Shown in pieces: positions 1 through 5,822 of a stretch of DNA of 25,589 nucleotides. Position numbers and translations under genes: made by a program. The DNA is from DATLSM01 sp049585815 (GTDB lineage: Bacteria > Actinomycetota > Thermoleophilia > Solirubrobacterales > 70-9). The stretch is from assembly GCA_049585815.1 (NCBI GenBank), contig JBAVAR010000007.1, forward strand, positions 1-25,589, given 5' to 3'. Position 1 is the stretch's first letter; the number at the start of each line of letters is the position of its first letter. A model generated the notes under the pieces. That model worked only from the letters and a program-made list of their open reading frames with translations. It was not told the DNA's origin and searched no databases.

Positions 1-728
1 GCCGTGGCCCGGTCGGCGCCAAAGCGCAGCTCCTCGCAGACCAAGCGCCCCCGCAGACCGAGCTCCTCGCGCTCGATCCGCGCCCCCAGCTCCGCGGCCT
101 GCGCCTGGCGTTTTAGCGGGCGCAGCCGGGCGCGGGCCTCGCGCTCGAGATCGAGCGCCCGGTCAAGGTTGAAGCGAGCGGCGCGCAGCTTCAGCTCGGC
201 CCGCCGGCGGCGCTTTCTGTGCTTGCCAAGACCCGCCGCCTCCTCGACCAGAAGGCGCCGCTCGCGCGGCTTGGAGTGGACGATCGACTCGACCCGACCC
301 TGGCTGATCACCGAGTGCATCTCGCGGCCGAGATTGGCGTCAGAGAGGACCTCGACCACGTCGACCAGACGACAGCGGGCGCCGTTTAGCCGGTAGCCAC
401 CCTCGCCGGAGCGGTCGAGGCTGCGCTGCACCGCAACCTCCGAGAACTCGGTCCCGGCGCGGCCATCGGAGTTGTCGATCACCACCTCGACCTCGGCCAT
501 GCGGCGCTGGCCGACCCCCTTACCGCCGGCCGAGATCACGTCCTGCATCGTGGCGCCGCGGACCGCTCCCGGGCTCTGCTCGCCAAGCGCCCAGAGCACC
601 GCATCGGTGATGTTCGACTTGCCCGAGCCGTTGGGGCCGACGATCACGCTGACCCCGGGCGAGAAATCCAGCCGCGCCCGTTCGGGGAAGGACTTGAACC
701 CCTTCATCGTGATCGATCTCAGATGCAT
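1..728 (-). CDS. smc: Chromosome segregation ATPase SMC, N-terminal part (partial)
   Basis: SMC is the ATPase core of condensin. It compacts and separates sister chromosomes together with ScpA and ScpB. The first residues, MHLRSITMKGFKSF, match the normal SMC N-terminus. A Walker A motif GPNGSGKS sits at residues 31-38. Further typical head-domain segments follow, including ISQGRVESI and EEAAGLGKHRKRRR, before an Arg/Glu-rich start of the coiled coil. Only about 242 of the usual roughly 1,150-1,200 residues are inside the window. The ATG at 728 fits the family start exactly, but it lies inside a frame already open from rnc, and no good Shine-Dalgarno sequence precedes it. SMC may therefore be made as the C-terminal part of an RNase III-SMC fusion, by internal initiation, or both. 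The rnc-smc gene order is common in Actinobacteria and Firmicutes. Confidence 0.93.
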   Translation of the reverse strand, partial: MHLRSITMKGFKSFPERARLDFSPGVSVIVGPNGSGKSNITDAVLWALGEQSPGAVRGATMQDVISAGGKGVGQRRMAEVEVVIDNSDGRAGTEFSEVAVQRSLDRSGEGGYRLNGARCRLVDVVEVLSDANLGREMHSVISQGRVESIVHSKPRERRLLVEEAAGLGKHRKRRRRAELKLRAARFNLDRALDLEREARARLRPLKRQAQAAELGARIEREELGLRGRLVCEELRFGADRAT

Positions 729-1493
729 CTCGTCTTTCGGGCTCGGAATCGGGTCGCTAAGGCTCGCTGTTGAGTCGGACGCAAAGCGGGCCCTCCCTAA
801 GCCGCCAAGCAGCTTCAACGCCTGCTCGGCGGCGGCCTGCTCGGCCGCCTTCTTGCTCCGACCCACCCCTTCCCCGACCCGCTCGGAATCGACGCTCGCC
901 GCCACCTCGAAGGTGCGCCGGTGCGGTGGGCCGGAGGCGGCTGTCACCTCATAGCTTACGCGCGACCCGCGGCGCGCGAGGAGCTCCTGGAGGGCGGACT
1001 TAAAATCGATCCTGGTCTCGGCCGCATGATCGATCCGCGGCCCGAACGCCTCCGCCACCGCGGCCGCCGTGCGCTCAAAGCCAAAGGCCAGAAAACAGGC
1101 GCCGATCAGCGCCTCGGTCGCCTCCGGCAGCGGTCGCTCGCCGCCGAGCAGGACCTCGGCTGGAATCGCCGCCGGCCCATCCTCGGGCTCAGCCTCGCGC
1201 AGCATCTCCGGGACGCCGAGCAGGCGACCGACCGCCGCACAGGAGGTACCGCTGACCGCCTGGTTATGGACCTTGGTCAGCCCGCCGGCGTCGAGTTCGG
1301 GAAAGCGCTCGAGCAGGTGAGAGGCGACAGATAGCCCCAAGACGCTGTCGCCGACAAAGGCGAGTCGCTCAAAGGAGTCGACCCGCTCCTCGGTCCAGGA
1401 GGAGTGGGTCAGCGCCCGCGCCCGCAGCTCTTCGGGTAGCTCGCCGAGGAGCGCGGAGAGCTTGGCGAGCGCTGAGTCGGCGTCGGCGCTCAC
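1..1493 (-). CDS. rnc: Ribonuclease III, reading frame continuous with SMC (fused ORF, 3'-partial)
   Basis: RNase III cleaves double-stranded RNA, for example in rRNA maturation. The RNase III part is about 255 codons (1493 down to about 729). It has the signature ERLAFVGDSVL near residues 42-52, a second acidic cluster PEATEALIG, and a C-terminal dsRNA-binding domain ending in SKKAAEQAAAEQAL. The GTG start at 1493 lies 5 bases after the acpP stop. I read every codon from the dsRNA-binding domain to the SMC start: all are in one frame and none is a stop. A linker of about 25 residues rich in Ser, Asp and Pro leads straight into the SMC N-terminus, so the ORF runs off the window edge as one protein. 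Two oddities are seen: the metal-binding Glu three residues after the signature's first Glu is Ala, and the Asp of the second cluster is Glu. The alternative is two proteins, with SMC initiated internally at 728. The RNase III call is firm; the fusion is likely. Confidence 0.88.
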   Translation of the reverse strand, partial: MSADADSALAKLSALLGELPEELRARALTHSSWTEERVDSFERLAFVGDSVLGLSVASHLLERFPELDAGGLTKVHNQAVSGTSCAAVGRLLGVPEMLREAEPEDGPAAIPAEVLLGGERPLPEATEALIGACFLAFGFERTAAAVAEAFGPRIDHAAETRIDFKSALQELLARRGSRVSYEVTAASGPPHRRTFEVAASVDSERVGEGVGRSKKAAEQAAAEQALKLLGGLGRARFASDSTASLSDPIPSPKDEMHLRSITMKGFKSFPERARLDFSPGVSVIVGPNGSGKSNITDAVLWALGEQSPGAVRGATMQDVISAGGKGVGQRRMAEVEVVIDNSDGRAGTEFSEVAVQRSLDRSGEGGYRLNGARCRLVDVVEVLSDANLGREMHSVISQGRVESIVHSKPRERRLLVEEAAGLGKHRKRRRRAELKLRAARFNLDRALDLEREARARLRPLKRQAQAAELGARIEREELGLRGRLVCEELRFGADRAT

Positions 1494-1497
1494 CCGC

Positions 1498-1743
1498 TCA
1501 GGCCGACGCGTGCTCAAGGACAAAGGCAACCGCGTCGCCCACGGTCGTGATCTTCGCGGCCTGCTGCTCAGAGACCGAGATCCGGTAGCGATCCTCGAGC
1601 TCCATCACCAGCTCATAGAGGTCGAGCGAGTCGGCATCGAGATCCTCCTTAAAGCGCGTCGATTCGGAAATCTTTTCCGGCTCGACCTCGAGCTCCTCGG
1701 CGAGGTGGGCGCGGACCAAATCGAGGACTTCGTCGTGGGTCAT
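1498..1743 (-). CDS. acpP: Acyl carrier protein
   Basis: ACP carries growing acyl chains on a phosphopantetheine arm during fatty-acid synthesis. The protein is 81 residues, acidic, and has the attachment motif DADSLDLYEL with Ser39 as the modified residue. I chose the ATG at 1743 because AGGAAG stands about 8 bases upstream. A GTG at 1761 would add six residues and overlap the plsX stop, and remains possible. The gene lies between plsX and rnc, the classical lipid/rnc order. CoaD, encoded further up the same block, supplies CoA from which the prosthetic group is taken. Confidence 0.96.
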   Translation of the reverse strand: MTHDEVLDLVRAHLAEELEVEPEKISESTRFKEDLDADSLDLYELVMELEDRYRISVSEQQAAKITTVGDAVAFVLEHASA

Positions 1744-1757
1744 TCTCGCTCTTCCTA

Positions 1758-2765
1758 TCACGCATCGGCGCCGGTCAGCGAGCCCCGCGTCGCCCCGGCT
1801 TCGTGCAGGAGCGCCGCGGTGCGGCCGATCGCATCGACCTCAGCGCAGCGCGCCGCCAGGCGAACGGCGTTGGCGATCCCCTCCGCGCCAGAGCTGCCGT
1901 GGGCGACAACGGCGACCCCACGCAGGCCGAGCAGAATCGCGCCCCCGGTCGCGTCTGGATGCAACTCGCGGCGCAGGCCGCCGAGGGCGGGGCGCATCAA
2001 CACCCCACCCGCCGCGGCCAGCAGGTTGGAGCGCGCCACCTCAGCGATCGCCGCGCCCACGCTGCGCGCCGTCCCCTCCATCACCTTCAGCGCCACATTT
2101 CCGGTGAAACCGTCGGTGACGACGACGTCGGCAACCGCGCCGGGCAGGTCACCGCCCTCGACGTTACCGGTGAAATCGATCCCCGAGGCGCCCACCAGCG
2201 CCGCGTGCGCCGCGACCACCTCTGCCCGGCCCTTGCCCGGCTCCTCGCCGACCGAGAGCAGGGCCACCCGGGGCCGCTCGATTCCCAGCACGGTGGCGCT
2301 GAAGGCCGCCCCGAGGAAGGCGAACTGAATCAGATGCTGGGCGCGCGCCTCGACGTTGGCGCCGACGTCGAGGAAGAGGACCGCCTTGCCGGGAAGCGGC
2401 AGGCGCACCGCGAGTGCGGGGCGCTGCACGCCGTGCAGGCGCCGCAGTCCGAAGGTCGCCGCCGCCATCGTCGCGCCGGTCGAGCCGGCGCTTGCCATCG
2501 CCACCGATCGCCCCTCGGCGACGTCCCTGACCGCGCGGACCACCGACGCCTCGGGGCGCGAGCGGACCGCCGGGACCGGGTCATCCTCGTTGGCGATCCA
2601 CTCCGAGGTCGGGACCAGCTCGATCCCCTCCACCCCAGCCAGGCCCAGATCCTGCGCCGGCCCGAACACGCGCACCCCGATGCCGTCGGCGGCGGCGAGC
2701 CGCGCTCCCTCGGCCAGCACATCGAATCCCCGCTCGGCCCCGAACCCATCGAGGGCGACGGTCAC
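1758..2765 (-). CDS. plsX: Phosphate acyltransferase PlsX
   Basis: PlsX converts acyl-ACP to acyl-phosphate, which PlsY uses to acylate glycerol-3-phosphate, the first step of phospholipid synthesis. It is a peripheral membrane enzyme. Family segments are visible: SAGSTGATMAA, LDVGANVEARAQHL, GNVEGGDLPG and DGFTGNVALK. At 335 residues it has the usual length. The N-terminal motif is unusual: VALDGFGAERG replaces the common AVDAMGGD. I prefer the GTG at 2765 because it aligns with the family start; a GTG at 2786 overlapping the rpmF stop (GTGA) would add seven residues. The gene is tightly coupled to rpmF upstream and acpP downstream. Together with FakA in the same block it suggests a Firmicute-like acyl-phosphate route. 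Confidence 0.95.
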   Translation of the reverse strand: MTVALDGFGAERGFDVLAEGARLAAADGIGVRVFGPAQDLGLAGVEGIELVPTSEWIANEDDPVPAVRSRPEASVVRAVRDVAEGRSVAMASAGSTGATMAAATFGLRRLHGVQRPALAVRLPLPGKAVLFLDVGANVEARAQHLIQFAFLGAAFSATVLGIERPRVALLSVGEEPGKGRAEVVAAHAALVGASGIDFTGNVEGGDLPGAVADVVVTDGFTGNVALKVMEGTARSVGAAIAEVARSNLLAAAGGVLMRPALGGLRRELHPDATGGAILLGLRGVAVVAHGSSGAEGIANAVRLAARCAEVDAIGRTAALLHEAGATRGSLTGADA

Positions 2766-2782
2766 CCCGCGCCCGACGGGGA

Positions 2783-2998
2783 TCACTCCTGGGCGTCGGG
2801 GGGCGCCGCGGGGCTCTCGGTGACGCGGTGGGAGATCACCTCGCGCCCGGCATAGGTACCGCAGGTGGGGCAGACGCGGTGGGGCAGACGCGGACTGTGG
2901 CAGCGGGGGCACTCGTTCAGGCGCGGCTTGGCAGCCCGGTGGGTGGCCCGCCGCTTGTCGCGCCGCGCGCTTGAGGTTCTCTTCTTCGGGACGGCCAT
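2783..2998 (-). CDS. rpmF: 50S ribosomal protein L32
   Basis: This is a small structural protein of the large ribosomal subunit. The 71-residue product begins MAVPKKRTSSARRDKRRATH, the usual basic start. It carries two cysteine pairs, CPRC and CPTC, forming the zinc-binding version of L32. The C-terminus is slightly extended by an acidic, Pro/Ala-rich tail. It heads an rpmF-plsX-acpP-rnc run with almost no spacing, an order conserved across many bacteria. The ATG at 2998 is the only sensible start. Confidence 0.97.
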   Translation of the reverse strand: MAVPKKRTSSARRDKRRATHRAAKPRLNECPRCHSPRLPHRVCPTCGTYAGREVISHRVTESPAAPPDAQE

Positions 2999-3008
2999 CG
3001 AGCGGGCA

Positions 3009-3014
3009 ATGGTA
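3009..3014 (-). promoter_or_regulatory. Candidate -10 element for rpmF-plsX-acpP-rnc
   Basis: On the minus strand TACCAT, a TAnnnT-type -10 box, lies 10 bases upstream of the rpmF ATG, in the 50-base gap after the methyltransferase gene. Transcription from it would start almost at the ATG. No convincing -35 box was seen, so this is a weak inference. Confidence 0.3.
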
Positions 3015-3048
3015 GCCGCTTGACCCCGACCGTGGCCGGGAGGGGGCC

Positions 3049-3570
3049 TCAGTAGAGGGCGCGGATCACCGCCAGCTCCTCGGCCTGCCAGACCAGCTCC
3101 CCGCCGCTTGAGGTGAGCGCGCGCTCCAGCTGTGCGGCCTCGAAGGCGTCGCCGATCACCAGCGAGCGAGACTGCTCGGCCACCCGGCGAAAGAGAGCCT
3201 GCAGCTGGGCGTCATCGAGGCGGTTGACCGAGAGCACCGAGATGACCAGATCCCAGGGACCGTCGGGAAGGGGGTCCTCGATGCGGGCGAGCTGGACATC
3301 GTCATAGGTCTCGCGGGCGCGGAAGACCATATCGGGGCTCGAGTCGAGGCCGATCACCCAGGCGTCCGGGTATGCCTCGATCAGGCGGCGGGTGGTCTCG
3401 CCGGTCCCCATCCCCAGCTCCAGCACGCGCTCGGGAGCAAAGGGAATCGCCGCCACCGCCTGTTCTTGCAGCTCGTCATAGCGGGGCAGCTCGGCGCGGA
3501 TCCGCTCCAGGTAGATCTCGGGTGTCCAGTCGAATTGACCCATTCCGTAATCTCGTCGGGGGGTGTCCAT
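3049..3570 (-). CDS. Class I SAM-dependent methyltransferase, substrate unknown
   Basis: The protein has a Rossmann methyltransferase core. The SAM-binding motif VLELGMGTGETTRR is followed by an acidic strand end, WVIGLDSSPDM, and a motif-IV-like segment DLVISVLSVNRL. It looks soluble, about 173 residues, with no membrane segment. I place the start at the ATG at 3570; ATGs at 3543 or an upstream start at 3654 are possible, and no clear ribosome binding site decides between them. It reads toward rpmF and lies head to head with the DUF177 gene, with only 30 bases between their start codons. The substrate cannot be told from the sequence. The place between DUF177 and rpmF hints at a link to ribosome or rRNA maturation, but that is a guess from position. 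Confidence 0.8.
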   Translation of the reverse strand: MDTPRRDYGMGQFDWTPEIYLERIRAELPRYDELQEQAVAAIPFAPERVLELGMGTGETTRRLIEAYPDAWVIGLDSSPDMVFRARETYDDVQLARIEDPLPDGPWDLVISVLSVNRLDDAQLQALFRRVAEQSRSLVIGDAFEAAQLERALTSSGGELVWQAEELAVIRALY

Positions 3571-3600
3571 CGTAAGTCTCGGCCCAGCGGAGGAGTGCTC

Positions 3601-4119
3601 ATGAAACAAGCGCCCACCACGATCGTCGACCTCTCCCGACTCTCGCTGTCTCACGGGGAGGGCCGGCGGCTCGAGCTGCCGGTCAGACTAGAGCCGATCG
3701 AAATTGGTGGCCAGGTCTACGGCGCGCGCCCCGCAGAGGTTAGGGCCCAGCTCGAGATCTCACGTCCCAGCGGCGGCTACGCGTTCCGCCTCCGCTTCCC
3801 CCTGCGTATCGAGGGCCCCTGCATGCGCTGCCTGGCCGGCGCCGGCGCGGAGATCGAGGTGGACGCCCGCGAGGTCGATCAGGCCGACAGCGAGGACGAG
3901 GAGCTGCGCTGCCCCTACGTCGAGGAGGAGGAGCTCGACCTCGGCCGCTGGGCCCGCGACGCCGCGGTCCTCGCGCTCCCGACCCGCATCCTCTGTCGCC
4001 CCGAGTGCGCCGGCCTCTGTCCGATCTGCGGCGAGTCCCTAAACGACACCGACCCCGGGGACCATCGGCACGAGACGGGCGTCGATCCCCGCTGGGCCAA
4101 GCTCAACGAGCTTCGCTAG
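3601..4119 (+). CDS. yceD: DUF177 (YceD-like) protein
   Basis: YceD/DUF177 proteins are widespread and usually encoded just before rpmF; work in bacteria and plants links the family to 23S rRNA maturation. The 172-residue product has the family layout: a beta-rich N-terminal half with PLRIEGPCMRCL, a central acidic patch, and a C-terminal cysteine cluster ILCRPECAGLCPICGESLN that could bind zinc. A strong GGAGGAG ribosome binding site precedes the ATG at 3601. Unusually, the gene is on the opposite strand from rpmF and separated from it by the methyltransferase gene. Its TAG stop directly abuts the stop codon of the convergent SepIVA-like gene. Confidence 0.92.
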   Translation: MKQAPTTIVDLSRLSLSHGEGRRLELPVRLEPIEIGGQVYGARPAEVRAQLEISRPSGGYAFRLRFPLRIEGPCMRCLAGAGAEIEVDAREVDQADSEDEELRCPYVEEEELDLGRWARDAAVLALPTRILCRPECAGLCPICGESLNDTDPGDHRHETGVDPRWAKLNELR

Positions 4120-4593
4120 CTACTGCTCGATCTCGGCGGCGGGTTCCTCGTCGCGACCGGCGAGCCGGTCACGACCCCGCTGCACGGCGGCGAGGAACTT
4201 CTGCAGGTTGACCTCGAGCGTGTTGAGGATCTCATCGGCGTAATCCTCGGCACCAAGCCGGATCTCCCGCTCGCGGGTCCGCGCATCCTCGACGATCTCA
4301 TCCGCCGCCCGCTCAGCCTGCTTGGTGACCTCCTCATCGGAGATCAGCCTGGCCTGCTGCTCACGGGCCTCGCGGACGATCCGCTCTGCCTCCCGTTTTG
4401 CCTCAGCCAGCATCTCCTGGCGCTCCTTGACGATCCAGCGCGCCTGCTTGATCTCCTCGGGGATCGTCGCCCGCATCTGATCGAGGAGATCGTAGATCTC
4501 CTCGCGGTCGACGCGCACCTGATCGGTCAGCGGGACCGGACGGGCGTTGTGGACGACGTCGTCCAGCTTGTCTATGAGGACCAGAACGTCCAT
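4120..4593 (-). CDS. SepIVA/DivIVA-like coiled-coil cell-envelope protein
   Basis: The 157-residue product starts MDVLVLIDKLDDVVHNARPV, followed by a long, highly charged helical region rich in Glu, Arg and Ala (about residues 25-130) that should form a coiled coil, and an acidic tail. It has no signal peptide or membrane span. Size, N-terminus and neighbours match the actinobacterial DivIVA-domain family that includes mycobacterial SepIVA (Rv2927c), needed for septation and envelope growth; that gene also sits beside the DUF177 gene and rnc. The C-terminal stop abuts the DUF177 stop from the other strand. General annotation tools may call it an ATP-synthase-b-like protein because of the coiled coil, but the context argues against this. 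Confidence 0.8.
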   Translation of the reverse strand: MDVLVLIDKLDDVVHNARPVPLTDQVRVDREEIYDLLDQMRATIPEEIKQARWIVKERQEMLAEAKREAERIVREAREQQARLISDEEVTKQAERAADEIVEDARTREREIRLGAEDYADEILNTLEVNLQKFLAAVQRGRDRLAGRDEEPAAEIEQ

Positions 4594-4633
4594 CAGCAGG
4601 TCGTAAGCCTACGTGTCGGCGGCATCTTTGGTG

Positions 4634-4660
4634 AAGAAGCCGTTATTTCGTCGGCTTTTT
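4634..4660. terminator. Hairpin terminator between coaD and the SepIVA-like gene
   Basis: Positions 4634-4642 and 4652-4660 form a 9-bp stem (one G-T pair) around a 9-base loop. On the plus strand the right arm ends in TTTTT; on the minus strand it is preceded by AAAAA and followed by TTCTTC. It most likely ends coaD transcription, at least partly, and insulates the SepIVA-like gene, which would then need its own promoter; a TAnnnT box (TAGGCT) on the minus strand at 4606-4611 could serve. Confidence 0.5.
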
Positions 4661-4696
4661 GCAAACTCTCGCCCACAGCCCCTCCGCAACCAAAGC

Positions 4697-5197
4697 CTAC
4701 CGGCCACCCAGACGCTCTGCCATCGCGGCGGCGACCGGGGCCGGCACGAGGTCGGAGACGTCGCCATTGAAGGTCGCCATTTCCTTGACCCCGGTCGAGG
4801 AGAGAAAGCTGTAGTGGGGCGAGGCGATCACGTAGACGCTCTCGATGCTTGGGTCGAGCTTGCGGTTGAGCTGGGCCATCTCGAACTCATACTCAAAGTC
4901 TGAGATCGCCCGCAGCCCCTTGACGATCGCGGTGGCGTCGTTCTCGCGGGCAAACTCGACCAGCAGGTTGGAGAAGATCTTCACCTCGACGTTGGCGAGA
5001 CTCGCGGTCGCATCGCGGATGAAGGCCTCCCGCTCCTCCGCGGTGAACAGCGTCCTCTCCTTGCGCAGCGGATTGTTGACGACGCCGACCACGACCCGCC
5101 CGAAGACCTGGGCGGTGCGGGTGATGATGTCGACATGGCCGTTGGTCACCGGGTCATAGCTCCCCGGACAAACGACGGTGCCGTCGCGCCCACTCAC
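4697..5197 (-). CDS. coaD: Phosphopantetheine adenylyltransferase
   Basis: CoaD transfers AMP from ATP to 4'-phosphopantetheine, the next-to-last step of CoA synthesis. The 166-residue protein shows the nucleotidyltransferase motif TNGH at residues 18-21 inside PGSYDPVTNGHVDII. Family segments VKGLRAISDFEYEFEMAQLNRKL (split here as KGLRAISDFEYE and MAQLNRKL) and SFLSSTGVKEMA are also present. Length is typical. The GTG start at 5197 overlaps the rsmD stop in a GTGA arrangement, so the two are translationally coupled. The rsmD-coaD pair is very common in bacteria. Confidence 0.97.
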   Translation of the reverse strand: MSGRDGTVVCPGSYDPVTNGHVDIITRTAQVFGRVVVGVVNNPLRKERTLFTAEEREAFIRDATASLANVEVKIFSNLLVEFARENDATAIVKGLRAISDFEYEFEMAQLNRKLDPSIESVYVIASPHYSFLSSTGVKEMATFNGDVSDLVPAPVAAAMAERLGGR

Positions 5198-5745
5198 CGC
5201 CGCACCGTCTCGCCGTAGAAGGAGACGTCGGCGGCGCCGTAGCGCCGCTGGCGCAGGCGCTCGAGTGAATCGAGGCGAAGCGGGGCGCCCGCGCCGCTCT
5301 CGACCACGACCCGCCCACCCGCGGCGAGCAGGCGGGGCAGATGGGTGTCGAGGTCTGCTCCCACGCGGTCGGCGAGTCTATAGGGGGCATCGAGGAAGAC
5401 GAGGTCAAAGCGGGGCGGGGAGGGGTCCCTGGCGGCGTCGCTCACCCAACGCTCGGCGAGCACGCGGATCAGCTCCGTGCGCTGAGCCAGACCGAGGCGC
5501 TCGATGTTGCCGAGCGCCGGCCTGGTGTCGCGGTCAATCAGCACGGCGTGCGCGGCTCCACGCGAGAGCGCCTCGATCGCCAGCGCGCCGGTGCCGCAGT
5601 AGAGGTCAAGCACACGGGTGCGGGGGTCGATCGCCCCGAGGGCGGAGAAGATCGCCTCACGGACGCGGTCGGAGGTCGGCCGTACCCGGCGACCGCGCGG
5701 GGCGAGAAAGGTGCGGCCCTTCAGCTCCCCCGCGATTACGCGCAT
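5194..5745 (-). CDS. rsmD: 16S rRNA (guanine-966 N2)-methyltransferase RsmD
   Basis: RsmD methylates G966 of 16S rRNA in the small subunit. The 183-residue protein starts MRVIAGELKGRTF and has PTSDRVREAIFSAL, both family hallmarks. The SAM motif LDLYCGTGALAIEALSRG follows. The catalytic N/DPPY motif appears as LDAPY (Pro to Ala at its second position), a mild variation. The ATG at 5745 fits the family start. Its stop overlaps coaD. It lies 77 bases downstream of recG on the same strand, so it may belong to the fakA-recG transcript. Confidence 0.95.
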   Translation of the reverse strand: MRVIAGELKGRTFLAPRGRRVRPTSDRVREAIFSALGAIDPRTRVLDLYCGTGALAIEALSRGAAHAVLIDRDTRPALGNIERLGLAQRTELIRVLAERWVSDAARDPSPPRFDLVFLDAPYRLADRVGADLDTHLPRLLAAGGRVVVESGAGAPLRLDSLERLRQRRYGAADVSFYGETVRR

Positions 5746-5822
5746 CGGCGCCGGTCACTGTCGGCGTGCCCCATGCAGATCATCGTTTCACCCCCAACGC
5801 GCCCTCGGCTGCAGACGGTCCC

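Noticed and set aside
1761..5757. A 17-base exact repeat (CGCATCGGCGCCGGTCA) at 1761-1777 and 5741-5757
   Set aside because: One copy is in the plsX C-terminus and the other at the rsmD start; GC-rich codon bias can give such a match by chance, and no further copies were seen.
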